Positions 16,387-26,252 of a stretch of DNA of 64,000 bases are shown here, one piece after another (within the stretch, counting starts at the first letter, position 1; the number at the start of each line of letters is the position of its first letter). Under the pieces are notes generated by a model that was given only the letters and a program-made list of their open reading frames with translations, had not been told where the DNA came from and ran no database searches. This stretch comes from CAYMSF01 sp964392985 (GTDB lineage: Bacteria; Verrucomicrobiota; Lentisphaeria; Victivallales; Victivallaceae), in contig CAYMSF010000018.1 in assembly GCA_964392985.1 (NCBI GenBank), forward strand, positions 5,305-69,304. The letters run 5' to 3'. Both the position numbers and the translations under genes were made by a program.

Positions 16387-19182
16387 ATGCGGTATCTTAT
16401 GAAAACTGTCTTTTTATTGGCATTTGTATTTAGCGTTATCGCTGTGTCGGCAGACAACCTGCTTAAAGACACCAGATTCTCAAAAGAAAATGGCTGGAGC
16501 GTCTATCTGAAACAGCCGGTCGTGAATGCCGGCGGTTCAATCAATTTTCAAGATGGTAGGGCAATTGTAAAATCTCCTGCCATTGAAAGTCAACCCGGCG
16601 ATATCCAGCTTATTCTGCCCATCGATGTTGACGCCGAAAAGAGTTACCAACTAAAATTCAAAGCCAATAGCGAAAAAGCCGGCAAATTGACTATTAACTA
16701 TTGCCTCAGCAAATCACCGTATTCCTACTATGGCGGTGTTGATATCGGACTGGAGTCCGGCGAAAAGAGTTATGATTGTAAAGTGGAAGCCAGGCTTGCC
16801 GGTAACGGTACTTACGACAAACCTCGTTCTCTGCGTCTTTTTTTTGGTGGATTCAAGGATGCCACGATAACCCTTTCCGATATCTCTTTTGCGCCTGTAT
16901 CGGAAGGGATAAACTCGCCGAAACAAGGTGACATGGCTAAACAGTGGACAGTTACAGCCGATGCCCGTTGGCATCCGGTCAATCTCAAGCACACACTGAT
17001 TCAGCCGGGTTCAGCACTTGATTTCAGCAGGTTGGTTCCGGCAAAAGTTCCAGGCCGGCTGACCGCTGCCGCCGATGGCAGTCTGCGCGATGGAGACAAA
17101 CCGGTGCGGTTGTGGGGGGCAAGCGTGGATATGAGTTTACTCGCGAAACGTTTCGCGTTATCCCGAGCTCTGAATAAGATTCCATGGCCGGACGATGCTG
17201 AACTTGCCGCTTATGCAGAGGCTATTCGTACCCAGGGCTATAATTTTGTCCGGATGGGCAGTCATGACAATTTGCTGGTAGGGCTCGCCGCAGATAATGG
17301 AGAATTTGATCCGCGCGGTGTCGAAATGATTGATCGTTTCGTCTATCACCTGCGTCAACGCGGTATCTGGATATACGTTGATCTAATGGGTTCAACCAGT
17401 GGATACACCCCGGGCAATCCATGGACTCCGGAAGCTAAAGCGCTTGATTTTAAACGTAATATTTTTACCAGTCCGGCAGTACGGAAAAATTGGACTGACG
17501 GGGTACGCAAGTATCTGACTCATCGTAATCCCTACACCGGTTTTTCACTCGCTGAAGACCCCATGGTGGTAGCCGTATTGCCGTATAACGAACAGGATAT
17601 CCCGCTATCCAATGCCACCTGGATAGCAAAATTGCCCACCGCCTGGGTTATCCCATGGCGTACATGGCTTGCCCGCAAATATACTACCCCCGAGGCGTTG
17701 TCGGCGGCTTGGGGAATCAAGATTCCGGCAGACGGATTCTCAAGTATCAATCTCCCGACAAGCGAGCAAATCAAGAATGGTGGTCGTTGCGTTGATGATG
17801 CCATCAACTTCCTCCGAGATTCTCATCTTGAATTGCTGAGTTGGTACCGGCAGGGCGTTACGGCGACGGGTTGCACCGCTCCGATAACCCAGTTTGACTG
17901 CATTCCCAGCCTCTTTTTTACTGCGATGCGCAGTGAGACTGATTTTATTTCAATGCATGCCTACTTTGCCCATCCCTCAAAATGGGCAGAGTCCGGCTCT
18001 AGAATAGATCAAACCAGTTCCATCAGCGGGTTGGCGCCAAACCTGCGTTTGATGGCATCAACCCGCCAGTTTGGCAAACCATTCCTGGTCACTGAGTATG
18101 GAAATGCATTCTGGAACCGTTACCGCCATGAGGAGGGACTGGTTTCGGGATCATTTGCCGCGCTTCAAGGCTGGGATTCAATGATGGCGCACCAGCTGCC
18201 GGTCGGTGATATCGCCGGACCATCCTATGCCTATGCTGACGGCACTATTGATCGAGCCTCTTTAACCAGAGAACACCCACTTGACAAGGCTCCGATAAAA
18301 CCATTCTGGGTTGGAGCCGATCCGGTTGGACGCGCATCCCAGGTCATCAGTACGCTGGCGTTTGCCGATGCGGCCGTCGCGACTTCACCGCACCGTATCG
18401 AGATTGTCATCGATCCTGCCGCAACGGTTGCAACGGCAACCTGGGCGAACGGTATCCCCGGCGAACAACGTTATATCGCCCTGGTCACTGAACTCGGCGT
18501 CAGAGTCGGCAAAATTGAGCCACGCCCCGGCATTGACCTTCAAATTCCTCTTGCCGGAACAGCTCGTATCGTTTCAACCGAAGCTTCAGCAGGCGTGGTT
18601 GATGATCCGGGCGACCCGCGCAAAGTCATTGCCGAAATGCGTAACCGTGGTATAATCTCATCCGCTAATATCACGGATCCGGCAAAGGATATTTACGAAT
18701 CCGATACCGGAGAATTACGTCTTGACCGTAAACGCATGCTCTATACCGTCCGCACGCCACGCCTTGAAGGCGCAACCCTCAGCAGTGAAAAGTCAGCGGT
18801 CATTGACGCGTTAACGATTCATCAGGTAAGTGTGCCCGGCAGCGTTGCCGCCGCCTCGCTTGACGGCAAATCATTGCGGGACAGTCAACGCATTCTAATT
18901 GTTTACGCCACTGATGCACTCAATACCGGCATGACATTCACCGGTCCCGATCGGGTTGAACTTGTCGATAACGGTCACGCACCGGTATTGATTGAGTGTG
19001 GCGCTCTTTCTGCAACCATCGCAACGAATCAGGCAGCAAATCTCCATGCCTGGGCGCTCGGATTTGACGGTAAACGCCGGCAGGAACTGCCGTTAACCCG
19101 GGTTAATGGCGGAGTAAAATTGGATTTTGATATGGCAGCGCTGGCGGAGCCCACCTTTTATATTGAATTGGCAACACACTGA
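16387..19182 (+). CDS. Secreted glycoside hydrolase (clan GH-A type) with N-terminal beta domain
   Basis: A 931-residue exported enzyme. Residues 1-22 are a signal peptide ending VSA. Residues 23-170 form a carbohydrate-binding-like beta sandwich that recurs alone in the gene at 63288-63812 (shared LLKDT-FSKE-GWS, KFKAN, LSKSPY and GGFKDATIT-SD-S). From about 200 a TIM-barrel glycosidase follows: VRLWGASVDMS, YNFVRMGSHDN, then VLPYNEQDIP with E402 as likely acid/base and FLVTEYGNAFW with E570 as likely nucleophile. A beta-rich region fills the C-terminus. The exact GH family cannot be named from sequence alone. Starts at 16387 and 16399 (MKTVFLL) both fit a ribosome binding site; the first is used. 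The next gene follows after 44 bases. Confidence 0.72.
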   Translation: MRYLMKTVFLLAFVFSVIAVSADNLLKDTRFSKENGWSVYLKQPVVNAGGSINFQDGRAIVKSPAIESQPGDIQLILPIDVDAEKSYQLKFKANSEKAGKLTINYCLSKSPYSYYGGVDIGLESGEKSYDCKVEARLAGNGTYDKPRSLRLFFGGFKDATITLSDISFAPVSEGINSPKQGDMAKQWTVTADARWHPVNLKHTLIQPGSALDFSRLVPAKVPGRLTAAADGSLRDGDKPVRLWGASVDMSLLAKRFALSRALNKIPWPDDAELAAYAEAIRTQGYNFVRMGSHDNLLVGLAADNGEFDPRGVEMIDRFVYHLRQRGIWIYVDLMGSTSGYTPGNPWTPEAKALDFKRNIFTSPAVRKNWTDGVRKYLTHRNPYTGFSLAEDPMVVAVLPYNEQDIPLSNATWIAKLPTAWVIPWRTWLARKYTTPEALSAAWGIKIPADGFSSINLPTSEQIKNGGRCVDDAINFLRDSHLELLSWYRQGVTATGCTAPITQFDCIPSLFFTAMRSETDFISMHAYFAHPSKWAESGSRIDQTSSISGLAPNLRLMASTRQFGKPFLVTEYGNAFWNRYRHEEGLVSGSFAALQGWDSMMAHQLPVGDIAGPSYAYADGTIDRASLTREHPLDKAPIKPFWVGADPVGRASQVISTLAFADAAVATSPHRIEIVIDPAATVATATWANGIPGEQRYIALVTELGVRVGKIEPRPGIDLQIPLAGTARIVSTEASAGVVDDPGDPRKVIAEMRNRGIISSANITDPAKDIYESDTGELRLDRKRMLYTVRTPRLEGATLSSEKSAVIDALTIHQVSVPGSVAAASLDGKSLRDSQRILIVYATDALNTGMTFTGPDRVELVDNGHAPVLIECGALSATIATNQAANLHAWALGFDGKRRQELPLTRVNGGVKLDFDMAALAEPTFYIELATH

Positions 19183-19226
19183 TTTAACTGAATAGTAAAA
19201 AACAGCATTTTTCGAAAGGAAAACAA

Positions 19227-21614
19227 ATGACAAAATTAAAGAACGGCTTGACTGGAATTGGAACCACTTTGCTAATTTCGTTTGCAATAATGATTTTTCA
19301 GTTACTGCCAGTCTCCGCCGTTGAAAATGATGTTGATGCTTATCTCAAGTATGTAAATCCAACGGTTAAAGGTCCATATCCGGACGGAATAAATTTGAGT
19401 GTACCTGACGAGCTTGCAGATAAAAAAACAGCAGCATTGGGGCTTGTTGATGTCACTAAAGGTCCGTTTAACGCTGATTCCACAGGAAAAACCGATTGTA
19501 CCGCAGCGTTGCAAGCGGCAATCAATTTTGCCCGTGACCATCAAATGATTTGTTTCTTCCCTCCCGGCACTTACCGTGTATCAGACACTCTTCTTTGTAT
19601 CGAATTATTATATAAACGCTCTAACGGTCGTGTGTTTGGAGCACCGTTGTGGCCATGTATGCTGGTGGGATCACGTGCAGGCAAAGAACGCCCGAAGATT
19701 GTGTTAGCACCAAATTCCCCCGGATTTGGGAATACTGACAAGCCTAAATATGTTGTAAACTTCTGGGCTAGAGGGTATGCAAACCCGACAACAGTGGATA
19801 AAGTCCGCGACGGACGCAGTCCGGAACAGGAACAACCGAACATATCAATGAATCAGATGTTCGTAAATCTCGATATTACCATTGGAGCAGGCAATGCGGG
19901 AGCCGTTGGTATCCGGCATCAGGCGGCAGAAGGTTCAGCCATAGAAGATTGCACCATAGATGCTACACATGGGCTGACCGGCATTGAGGGAGGAATCGGT
20001 TCCGGCGGCAGCAGTGCCGGGGTAACTATAATCGGAGGGAAAATCGGTCTTGATTACGGTTCATCCCAACCGACGCCGGTAATAACAGGATTCACCCTCA
20101 TCGGGCAAACCGGGTCAGCTATTCGCTACAGCGGAAGGCAGACACTCGTTGCCGTTGGTGTAAAAATCGTCGCGGACAAATGCACCGGTCCAGTTATCGC
20201 CGCATCGGGAGGAGAAGGCAAGTTATTTCTGCAAGGCAAAGATGCACCGCAACACGGTCAGGTCAGCTTGATTGACAGTGAGATTATCTTTAATAACGCC
20301 GTAACAACTGGCGGCAAAGAACGGGTGGCAATAACTTCAAACCGGAATTTCTATTTAAATAATGTTTATGTGCGCTGCGCAAACAAAGTATTCGTCAGTA
20401 CTGATGGCAGCAAATCTGTTCCAGGCAATCCCTCGGGTTGGATGCATGTACGGGAATATGTTTACGCACAAAAACCGGCAAAAGTAAAAATTGGTCCCAA
20501 TTTTTTAAATTATCAATACCCGATTTATATAAATGGTGAAATATGTAATAACTTTGTCGCAGATATCGCCAAAGATGAGAACCCCCCGGCTGATTTGCAG
20601 TCGCGCCATCTCTGGCAGCAAAACTTTCCTGACCGGGAATCGCCTGGAGCAGTTAATGTTAAATCAAAACCATATCTTGCTGCCGGAGATGGCATCGCCG
20701 ATGATACTGAGGCGTTACAAAGAGCAATTAATGAAAATGAAATTGTTTTTCTGCCGAAGGGATATTACCGGTTGACAAAAACTTTGGAGTTGAAATCAAA
20801 GACAAAACTCATTGGCGTTGGTCAGCATCTTTCTATGCTGGTAGCCCGAAGTGATGGCATGTTTGCCGATGCGGCCAAACCCGCACCGCTGTTGCGTACC
20901 GCCGATGACGCCAACGCCGATACCGTACTGGCATTCTGCGGTCTCTTTGCCAGTGGAAATGTACCGGGAGTTCAGGCTTTGCACTGGCGCAGCGGGGGCA
21001 AGTCAGTATTCCGCGCGGTAGAAATTTGCGAACAACCAATCAACGGATGGATTCCGCGCAAAAAAGGCGAGGCAAAGGTTGCAGCAGATAGAAGTTGTCC
21101 TCTGGTACTCATTACCGGGCACGGTGGCGGCAATTGGTATAACTTTCGTGCTGAATCCGCCTATAGTCAAACCCTCAGTTACCGGCATATACTAATCAGT
21201 GACACGGCGGGTCCGCTCAACTTCTACCAGAACAGCCCTCAACACGTTACCGGTGGTGAATATGCCATAGAATTACTGCGATCAAAATATATTTCGTTTT
21301 TCGGTACAAAATACGAAGGGCATCGGACAATGCTCTTCGTGCGTGATTCTGACCATATCCGTCATTTCGGTCACGGTGGTCTTGGCAAAACCGTCAATGG
21401 CAATTCGCTGTTTATATTCGAAAACACGCCAAACTTCATGGCGGTCAGTCTGGTCGAAAGTCCTGCAGGAAATGCCCCGTCAGCAAAGCCAGAATCCGGA
21501 AAAACCGATTCCGCTGAAGGGATAATGTTGCTAGATCGTAACAGTTCTAACAAGGAAACGGTTACAGCAGCATTGGAACGCCCGGCGCTTTACAAACGCG
21601 GCAACCCGCTCTAA
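19227..21614 (+). CDS. Secreted double pectate-lyase-superfamily (beta-helix) protein
   Basis: An exported 795-residue protein with two right-handed parallel beta-helix units, each opening with the pectate-lyase-3 signature: DSTGKTDCTAALQAAINFA near 85 with FFPPGTYRVSDTL, and GIADDTEALQRAINENE near 490 with VFLPKGYYRLTKTL. Such tandem units occur in exo-beta-1,3-glucanases (GH55) and in polysaccharide lyases. Residues 1-32 are a signal peptide. AAAGG precedes the ATG. It most likely attacks a polysaccharide together with the preceding glycosidase; whether it is a lyase or a hydrolase is not decided by the motifs seen. Confidence 0.72.
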   Translation: MTKLKNGLTGIGTTLLISFAIMIFQLLPVSAVENDVDAYLKYVNPTVKGPYPDGINLSVPDELADKKTAALGLVDVTKGPFNADSTGKTDCTAALQAAINFARDHQMICFFPPGTYRVSDTLLCIELLYKRSNGRVFGAPLWPCMLVGSRAGKERPKIVLAPNSPGFGNTDKPKYVVNFWARGYANPTTVDKVRDGRSPEQEQPNISMNQMFVNLDITIGAGNAGAVGIRHQAAEGSAIEDCTIDATHGLTGIEGGIGSGGSSAGVTIIGGKIGLDYGSSQPTPVITGFTLIGQTGSAIRYSGRQTLVAVGVKIVADKCTGPVIAASGGEGKLFLQGKDAPQHGQVSLIDSEIIFNNAVTTGGKERVAITSNRNFYLNNVYVRCANKVFVSTDGSKSVPGNPSGWMHVREYVYAQKPAKVKIGPNFLNYQYPIYINGEICNNFVADIAKDENPPADLQSRHLWQQNFPDRESPGAVNVKSKPYLAAGDGIADDTEALQRAINENEIVFLPKGYYRLTKTLELKSKTKLIGVGQHLSMLVARSDGMFADAAKPAPLLRTADDANADTVLAFCGLFASGNVPGVQALHWRSGGKSVFRAVEICEQPINGWIPRKKGEAKVAADRSCPLVLITGHGGGNWYNFRAESAYSQTLSYRHILISDTAGPLNFYQNSPQHVTGGEYAIELLRSKYISFFGTKYEGHRTMLFVRDSDHIRHFGHGGLGKTVNGNSLFIFENTPNFMAVSLVESPAGNAPSAKPESGKTDSAEGIMLLDRNSSNKETVTAALERPALYKRGNPL

Positions 21615-21659
21615 CTCCCTGCAATTTTCAGACCATAGGGAGATGAAAATTTGCATTTT

Positions 21660-21673
21660 AGCGTTTAAACGTT
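21660..21673. promoter_or_regulatory. LacI-type operator candidate
   Basis: AGCGTTTAAACGTT is palindromic at 12 of 14 positions, with a perfect CGTTTAAACG core, about 90 bases before the solute-binding protein gene. Related strings occur at 39450-39459 (AACGTTTAAA) and 49901-49912 (TAAACGCTAAAA). A LacI-family regulator is encoded at 38391. Confidence 0.35.
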
Positions 21674-21709
21674 TAGATTGATATTTATTGAAGTTAATTT
21701 TATGTAAGG

Positions 21710-21723
21710 AAGCCGGCCGGCTT
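21710..21723. repeat. Perfect GC-rich palindrome
   Basis: AAGCCGGCCGGCTT is a perfect 14-base palindrome in AT-rich DNA, followed by TTGATC. It could form a terminator stem for the lyase gene or be a protein site; the lack of a free loop and of a longer T-run argues against a strong terminator. Confidence 0.3.
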
Positions 21724-21762
21724 TTGATCGTACATACATAACAAAATAAGGCAATCTGTATA

Positions 21763-23418
21763 ATGCCTGACAAGAACTTGGAAAATACCAATTCATCCAA
21801 ATTTCAGAAAGCCGGTTTGCTTCTTGCTCTGGCATTTTATATTGTATCGATAATCATCGTAGTTTTTGTGCCGAAAAGTCATGAAGCCGGGAATGAAAAT
21901 GTTAAGGTCATTACTTTCGCACACTGGCAACTGGAAGACGGATTCAGAAAAGGTTTTGATGTCGCAATAAAGTTATTTGAAGATTACAAAGCCAGTCAAG
22001 GTCAGAAAGTAAAAGTATTCCAGACAACAGTGCCAAGCAAAGGTTACCAGCAGTGGTTCATGACGCAGATGATTGGCGGCGACCCTGCCGACGTAATCGA
22101 ATTGCAATGTTCCTCAGATGTCAGGAATCAATATTTCACCCCGCTTTCGCCATATATCGGCGACATTAATCCTTTTAACAAGGGAACGCCACTGGAGGGG
22201 GTTCCGTGGAAAAATACCTATATTGATGACATGCGCAGCGGACTCGACTTGAGTTATGCGGAATATTTTGGCATTGGTATTTATATGCACACTTTACGAA
22301 TGTATGTAAATATGGATTTACTGCAAAAAGCCACCGGCAGCCGGCAACTCCCGGAAACTGTCACCCAATGGCTTAAAATTTGCGAAAAAATGCGTGAATA
22401 CGGCATAAAAACCGGTAAGCCGGTAATCCCTGTCGGAGTCAGGGGGTTCGACCGCGGCACCTTGAGTCAGTTGCTTATTTACTATAACTCACAATTAAAT
22501 GCCGACTTAAATGATACTATCCCGGAATTCTGTTCCGAGGTTTCTTCCGCAGACATACTACAAGCGTTGCAAGATGGAAAAAATTCTCAGGAAAAATTAC
22601 TGGCGGCGATTGATGTTATCACAGAAATCGGCAAATATTTCTGCGATGGCTTTCCCTCCACTGATCTTGAACAGACCAAATTTCTATTTTTCACCGGAAA
22701 CGTCGGTTTTTTCCCGGAAGGCACCTGGAATGCATTTTCGATGATTAATAATTCTCCATTCGAAGTGATGATTATCGATGTTCCTGTTATCGGGAATGAT
22801 CATAAATATTCAAAATACTTTGTGGGCAGGCCTTCTGAACAAGGTACCGGAGTTGGCGGATTATTTGGCATACCCAAGGCGTCAAAAAACTTTGAACTGT
22901 CTTTGGAATTCCTGCGGTTTATCACTTCATGGAAAATCAACCAGTTAACAATGGTGGAATACACCAAATGGATGGCCGTCGTTAAAAAAGTAAAGTATAC
23001 CGGAATCATGGAAAAAATGCAACCGGTACAGAACGCAACCAGAGAGATTATATTATTCCCGTATTCCATGGGGAGTAAAAATCCAAAAAAACTCGCGGAA
23101 TCCATTGAATCCGCAATTATCGCCAGAACGCCGGATCCGCAAGGATATGTCCGGAACGATTTTATTCATAGAATTCCAGACATTAAATATGAAGTTAATG
23201 AATTGATTGAAAACGAAAAAAGAAATATGCTGAATATTGAGACCATGCGAAGTACTGCTGCGATGGGATTAAATAATAGACACCGGTCAATTCAAGACAC
23301 CAACCGGTTCAATATCAGATCGCAAATGAATTTGGAAAATCTTTCGGCCAGATACAAGGGTCTAAGGAATAATATTATTCTCACCGGAATCCTTGAAAAA
23401 ATGGAATCCGACCAATAA
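21763..23418 (+). CDS. Membrane-anchored ABC sugar-binding protein (family 1)
   Basis: A 551-residue extracellular solute-binding protein. A single hydrophobic helix at 17-36 lacks a lipobox or clear cleavage site, so it is probably an uncleaved anchor. The binding domain shows VITFAHWQLEDGFRKGFD near 45, MIGGDPADVIEL near 102, GNVGFFPEGTWNAF near 315 and GTGVGGLFGIPKAS near 360, as in carbohydrate-binding family 1 proteins. A polar tail of about 100 residues rich in Asn, Arg and Glu follows the binding domain and is unusual. No permease or ATPase gene is adjacent; the next gene is convergent. The ligand is probably an oligosaccharide released by the upstream enzymes. Confidence 0.8.
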   Translation: MPDKNLENTNSSKFQKAGLLLALAFYIVSIIIVVFVPKSHEAGNENVKVITFAHWQLEDGFRKGFDVAIKLFEDYKASQGQKVKVFQTTVPSKGYQQWFMTQMIGGDPADVIELQCSSDVRNQYFTPLSPYIGDINPFNKGTPLEGVPWKNTYIDDMRSGLDLSYAEYFGIGIYMHTLRMYVNMDLLQKATGSRQLPETVTQWLKICEKMREYGIKTGKPVIPVGVRGFDRGTLSQLLIYYNSQLNADLNDTIPEFCSEVSSADILQALQDGKNSQEKLLAAIDVITEIGKYFCDGFPSTDLEQTKFLFFTGNVGFFPEGTWNAFSMINNSPFEVMIIDVPVIGNDHKYSKYFVGRPSEQGTGVGGLFGIPKASKNFELSLEFLRFITSWKINQLTMVEYTKWMAVVKKVKYTGIMEKMQPVQNATREIILFPYSMGSKNPKKLAESIESAIIARTPDPQGYVRNDFIHRIPDIKYEVNELIENEKRNMLNIETMRSTAAMGLNNRHRSIQDTNRFNIRSQMNLENLSARYKGLRNNIILTGILEKMESDQ

Positions 23419-23463
23419 AAAAAAGGTAATGTGCCAGCACTCTGTAACGTGGCAGGAAATAAA

Positions 23464-24789
23464 TTATATCTGTTTTACCGCGGTTTGCTCTAAATTTTTT
23501 ACATTATTTATGTAGGCGGTAACATCGAAATTATTGGGATCTTCGTGGCTTATTCCAAAACGGATGTTGTTGAGTATGACATCAGATGCCTCTTCCATAT
23601 AAAGCCACGGGATACTGCCTTGCCGTGCAATCTTAACCGGTGCGGGCTGAAGATCAATCATATTACCGAGAAGTGGTCGGTTGCAGCCATAATTAAGCGT
23701 GATGTTCCAATTACTCAACGTTACATTGTTAATGCTGCCATTTTGTCCTGCGATGATTACTCCGTTTTGAGCATTTGCAACGACATTAGTCACTGAGATA
23801 TTCTTAATTGTTCCAGTTGAATTTGCTGTACATATTACCAACGGTTCGCCTTTACCCCACCATGCGCCGGCAAACAACGCAGTGTCCATTTGAATATTTG
23901 AGGCGGTTATATTTTCAATTGAACCGCCATCTCCGGCAAAAAAAGCAAACCCGCGGTTAGTACCATAAATTATCAGGTTGTTCAAAATAACATTGCGTAT
24001 TTTGCTGGCTTTATGGCCCACTCTAACTGCCGCTGAACGTGAACGCATTGTACAATTGGCGATTAAGATTCTTTCTGAAATACCTTCCCAGTGCGTAATT
24101 CCGGTAATAGCGATACAATCATCACCACAGGAGAAAAAGCAATCAGTTACGACCGCGTCAGAACATGCGCTGAAATGAATTCCGTCACAATTAGGCACCT
24201 GTAAATGGTTGTCTATAGTAAGATGATGTACGCTGATTTTTTTACAATCACTGAAGGTTATGGTCCAACAGGGTGAATTAACAATCGTAATGCCGTCAAA
24301 CTTTAAATTGACACAATCATGAAAAAAGATGGGTTGATTCGGTCGCTGTAACGGCGTTACAACAGCCTCATTTTTTTGTGTTTCATTTAATGCTCGCTCA
24401 TCAATTTCAAACTGGCATAATTTGGCAAAGTCCATAAAAGCATGACTGCTTAAGTCAATTTTTCCTTCGCCGGTAACGCGAATGTTATTACTTCCCATCG
24501 CATAAATGAAAGAACGGGTAACACCAAATTCGCTGTGATGGAATCCGAAATCGGGATAATCCAGAATATTGCATGATGCTTGCAATAACGCGCCTTGTTC
24601 CAGTTGAAATGTAACATTTGACTTTAATTCGATTGAACCGGACAGAAAAATTCCGGCAGGTATCACGACAGTGCCACCGCCATTACCGGAACAGGTGTCA
24701 ACCGTCTTCTGAATTGCATCAGTATTGATATCCAATCCGCCGGCCTTTGCCCCGAAATCCGTAATAAAATACTTTCCGTCAATCTTCAT
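23464..24789 (-). CDS. GH28-like beta-helix glycosidase
   Basis: A parallel beta-helix protein (441 residues) of the polygalacturonase/rhamnogalacturonase superfamily. The ATG at 24789 (MKIDGKYFITDFGA) is preferred over a TTG at 24816. It begins with the usual DFGAKAGGLDINTDAIQK. Active-site-like strings are NCDGIHF and SCGDDCIAI near 205-235, holding the three aspartates expected of GH28. The GHG and RIK motifs of classical polygalacturonases are not visible; the matching stretch reads SRSAAVRVGHKASK. No signal peptide, so the enzyme is cytoplasmic and should act on imported oligomers. It is last in the araB-araD-araA transcript, 35 bases after araA, suggesting a role in pectin side-chain use. 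Confidence 0.75.
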   Translation of the reverse strand: MKIDGKYFITDFGAKAGGLDINTDAIQKTVDTCSGNGGGTVVIPAGIFLSGSIELKSNVTFQLEQGALLQASCNILDYPDFGFHHSEFGVTRSFIYAMGSNNIRVTGEGKIDLSSHAFMDFAKLCQFEIDERALNETQKNEAVVTPLQRPNQPIFFHDCVNLKFDGITIVNSPCWTITFSDCKKISVHHLTIDNHLQVPNCDGIHFSACSDAVVTDCFFSCGDDCIAITGITHWEGISERILIANCTMRSRSAAVRVGHKASKIRNVILNNLIIYGTNRGFAFFAGDGGSIENITASNIQMDTALFAGAWWGKGEPLVICTANSTGTIKNISVTNVVANAQNGVIIAGQNGSINNVTLSNWNITLNYGCNRPLLGNMIDLQPAPVKIARQGSIPWLYMEEASDVILNNIRFGISHEDPNNFDVTAYINNVKNLEQTAVKQI

Positions 24790-24824
24790 GAATTTTCTTT
24801 CTTTTCGTAACAACAAAAAAATCT

Positions 24825-26252
24825 TCAGCCACCGATTATCACAATCTCAATATCAGCTATTCTAGCGTAATCAATCAGATGTGCCGTCGTCAACGCTTGA
24901 GTATAAACTGAATGGTGGGCCCCTCCGGCTTCAATCCAGCAACGGGTGGCAGTGTGGAAATCCGGCTTGGGAATCCAAACCGCGCGGGCGACCGGTAACT
25001 TCGGCAACGCCTGATCCGGGTCAACGGCATCAACCTCATTAACAACCAGACGGAACTTGTCACCTAAATCGATTAAACTGGCATTTAACGCCGGACCTGA
25101 CGGAGAATTAAAAATCAACCGTGCCGGTGCCGCTTTGCCACCGATTCCCAGCGGATGAACTTCCAATGCCGGCTTTTTAGAAGCAATTGTCGGGCATACT
25201 TCGAGCATGTGAGCGCCAAGGACGCGCTCTCTGCCAGTTTCAAGGTGATAGGTATAGTCTTCCATAAAACTGGTTCCGCCGGACAAACCTTGCGCCATGA
25301 CTTTCATCGAGCGCAACAACGCCGCGGTCTTCCAGTCGCCTTCCGCACCGAAACCATATCCTTCCGCCATCAGACGTTGCGACGCAAGCCCGGGCAACTG
25401 ATTAAGCCCGGTCAAATCCTCAAAAGTGGTAGTAAATCCGGCAAAGCCTCCGTCCTGTAAAAAGTTACGCATGCCGATTTCCTGCCGGGCGGAGTCTTTG
25501 ATTGATGCCATAACCGGTTCAGAACGATTGGTTATAGTGTACAGTTCAGCATAACATTTTACCAGCTTTTTAACTTCGGCATCACTCACTGCATTGATAT
25601 ATTTTACCACTTCGGCCACGCCATAACCGTTTACCGAATATCCGAATTGAATCTGTGCTGAAACTTTATTGCCCTCAGTCACAGCCACTTCACGCATATT
25701 ATCACCGATTCTGGCAATTTTCATGGTTTGAGAATCATTCCACGCCAATGCCACGCGTGCCCAGACATCAATCTGGCGCTGAACATCTGAATCTTTCCAG
25801 TATCCGGTTACGACTTTGCGGGCAAGATTCAACCGGGTGCATATAAACCCGAACTCCCGGTCACCATGAGCGGCTTGATTCAGATTCATGAAATTCATAT
25901 CAATCGTCTTCCACGGGATGTCCTGATTGAACTGGGTATGCAGATGCAGCAACGGTTTTTGCAGGCGTTTCAAGCCGTTAATCCACATCTTCGCCGGACT
26001 GAAAGTGTGCATCCAGGCAATAACCCCGATACAATTGTTGTCTGCATTGGCCGCCTGCAATACGGCGGTTACTTCATCCGCTGTTTTAGCAGTTGGTTTC
26101 CACTCAATTTCCAGACAGATAACTCCGCAACCATTGAGGTGCTTAACAATGGCCTGGGCATTGGCTGCAACCTGTTTTAGCGTCTTCTCGCCATAAAGGT
26201 GTTGACTACCAGTAATAAACCATACCTTTTTTGTACAATTATTTTTGTCCAT
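24825..26252 (-). CDS. araA: L-arabinose isomerase
   Basis: Converts L-arabinose to L-ribulose in the cytoplasm. The start at 26252 (MDKNNCTKKVWF) gives 475 residues, close to the 500 of E. coli AraA, and overlaps the end of araD by 14 bases. Recognisable segments are WFITGSQHLYGEKTL, IAWMHTFSPAKMWI and LHLHTQFN in the N-terminal part, then GGFAGFTTTFEDL, MAEGYGFGAEGDWKTAA, SFMEDYTYHLE and GAHMLEVCP, which hold the metal-binding Glu and His residues. It runs with araB and araD, so the three steps from arabinose to xylulose 5-phosphate are encoded together. Confidence 0.96.
   Translation of the reverse strand: MDKNNCTKKVWFITGSQHLYGEKTLKQVAANAQAIVKHLNGCGVICLEIEWKPTAKTADEVTAVLQAANADNNCIGVIAWMHTFSPAKMWINGLKRLQKPLLHLHTQFNQDIPWKTIDMNFMNLNQAAHGDREFGFICTRLNLARKVVTGYWKDSDVQRQIDVWARVALAWNDSQTMKIARIGDNMREVAVTEGNKVSAQIQFGYSVNGYGVAEVVKYINAVSDAEVKKLVKCYAELYTITNRSEPVMASIKDSARQEIGMRNFLQDGGFAGFTTTFEDLTGLNQLPGLASQRLMAEGYGFGAEGDWKTAALLRSMKVMAQGLSGGTSFMEDYTYHLETGRERVLGAHMLEVCPTIASKKPALEVHPLGIGGKAAPARLIFNSPSGPALNASLIDLGDKFRLVVNEVDAVDPDQALPKLPVARAVWIPKPDFHTATRCWIEAGGAHHSVYTQALTTAHLIDYARIADIEIVIIGG

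Noticed and set aside
23419..23463. Terminator between the convergent solute-binding and GH28-like genes
   Set aside because: Only a 5-base stem (TGCCA/TGGCA) with a long loop and no T-run next to it.
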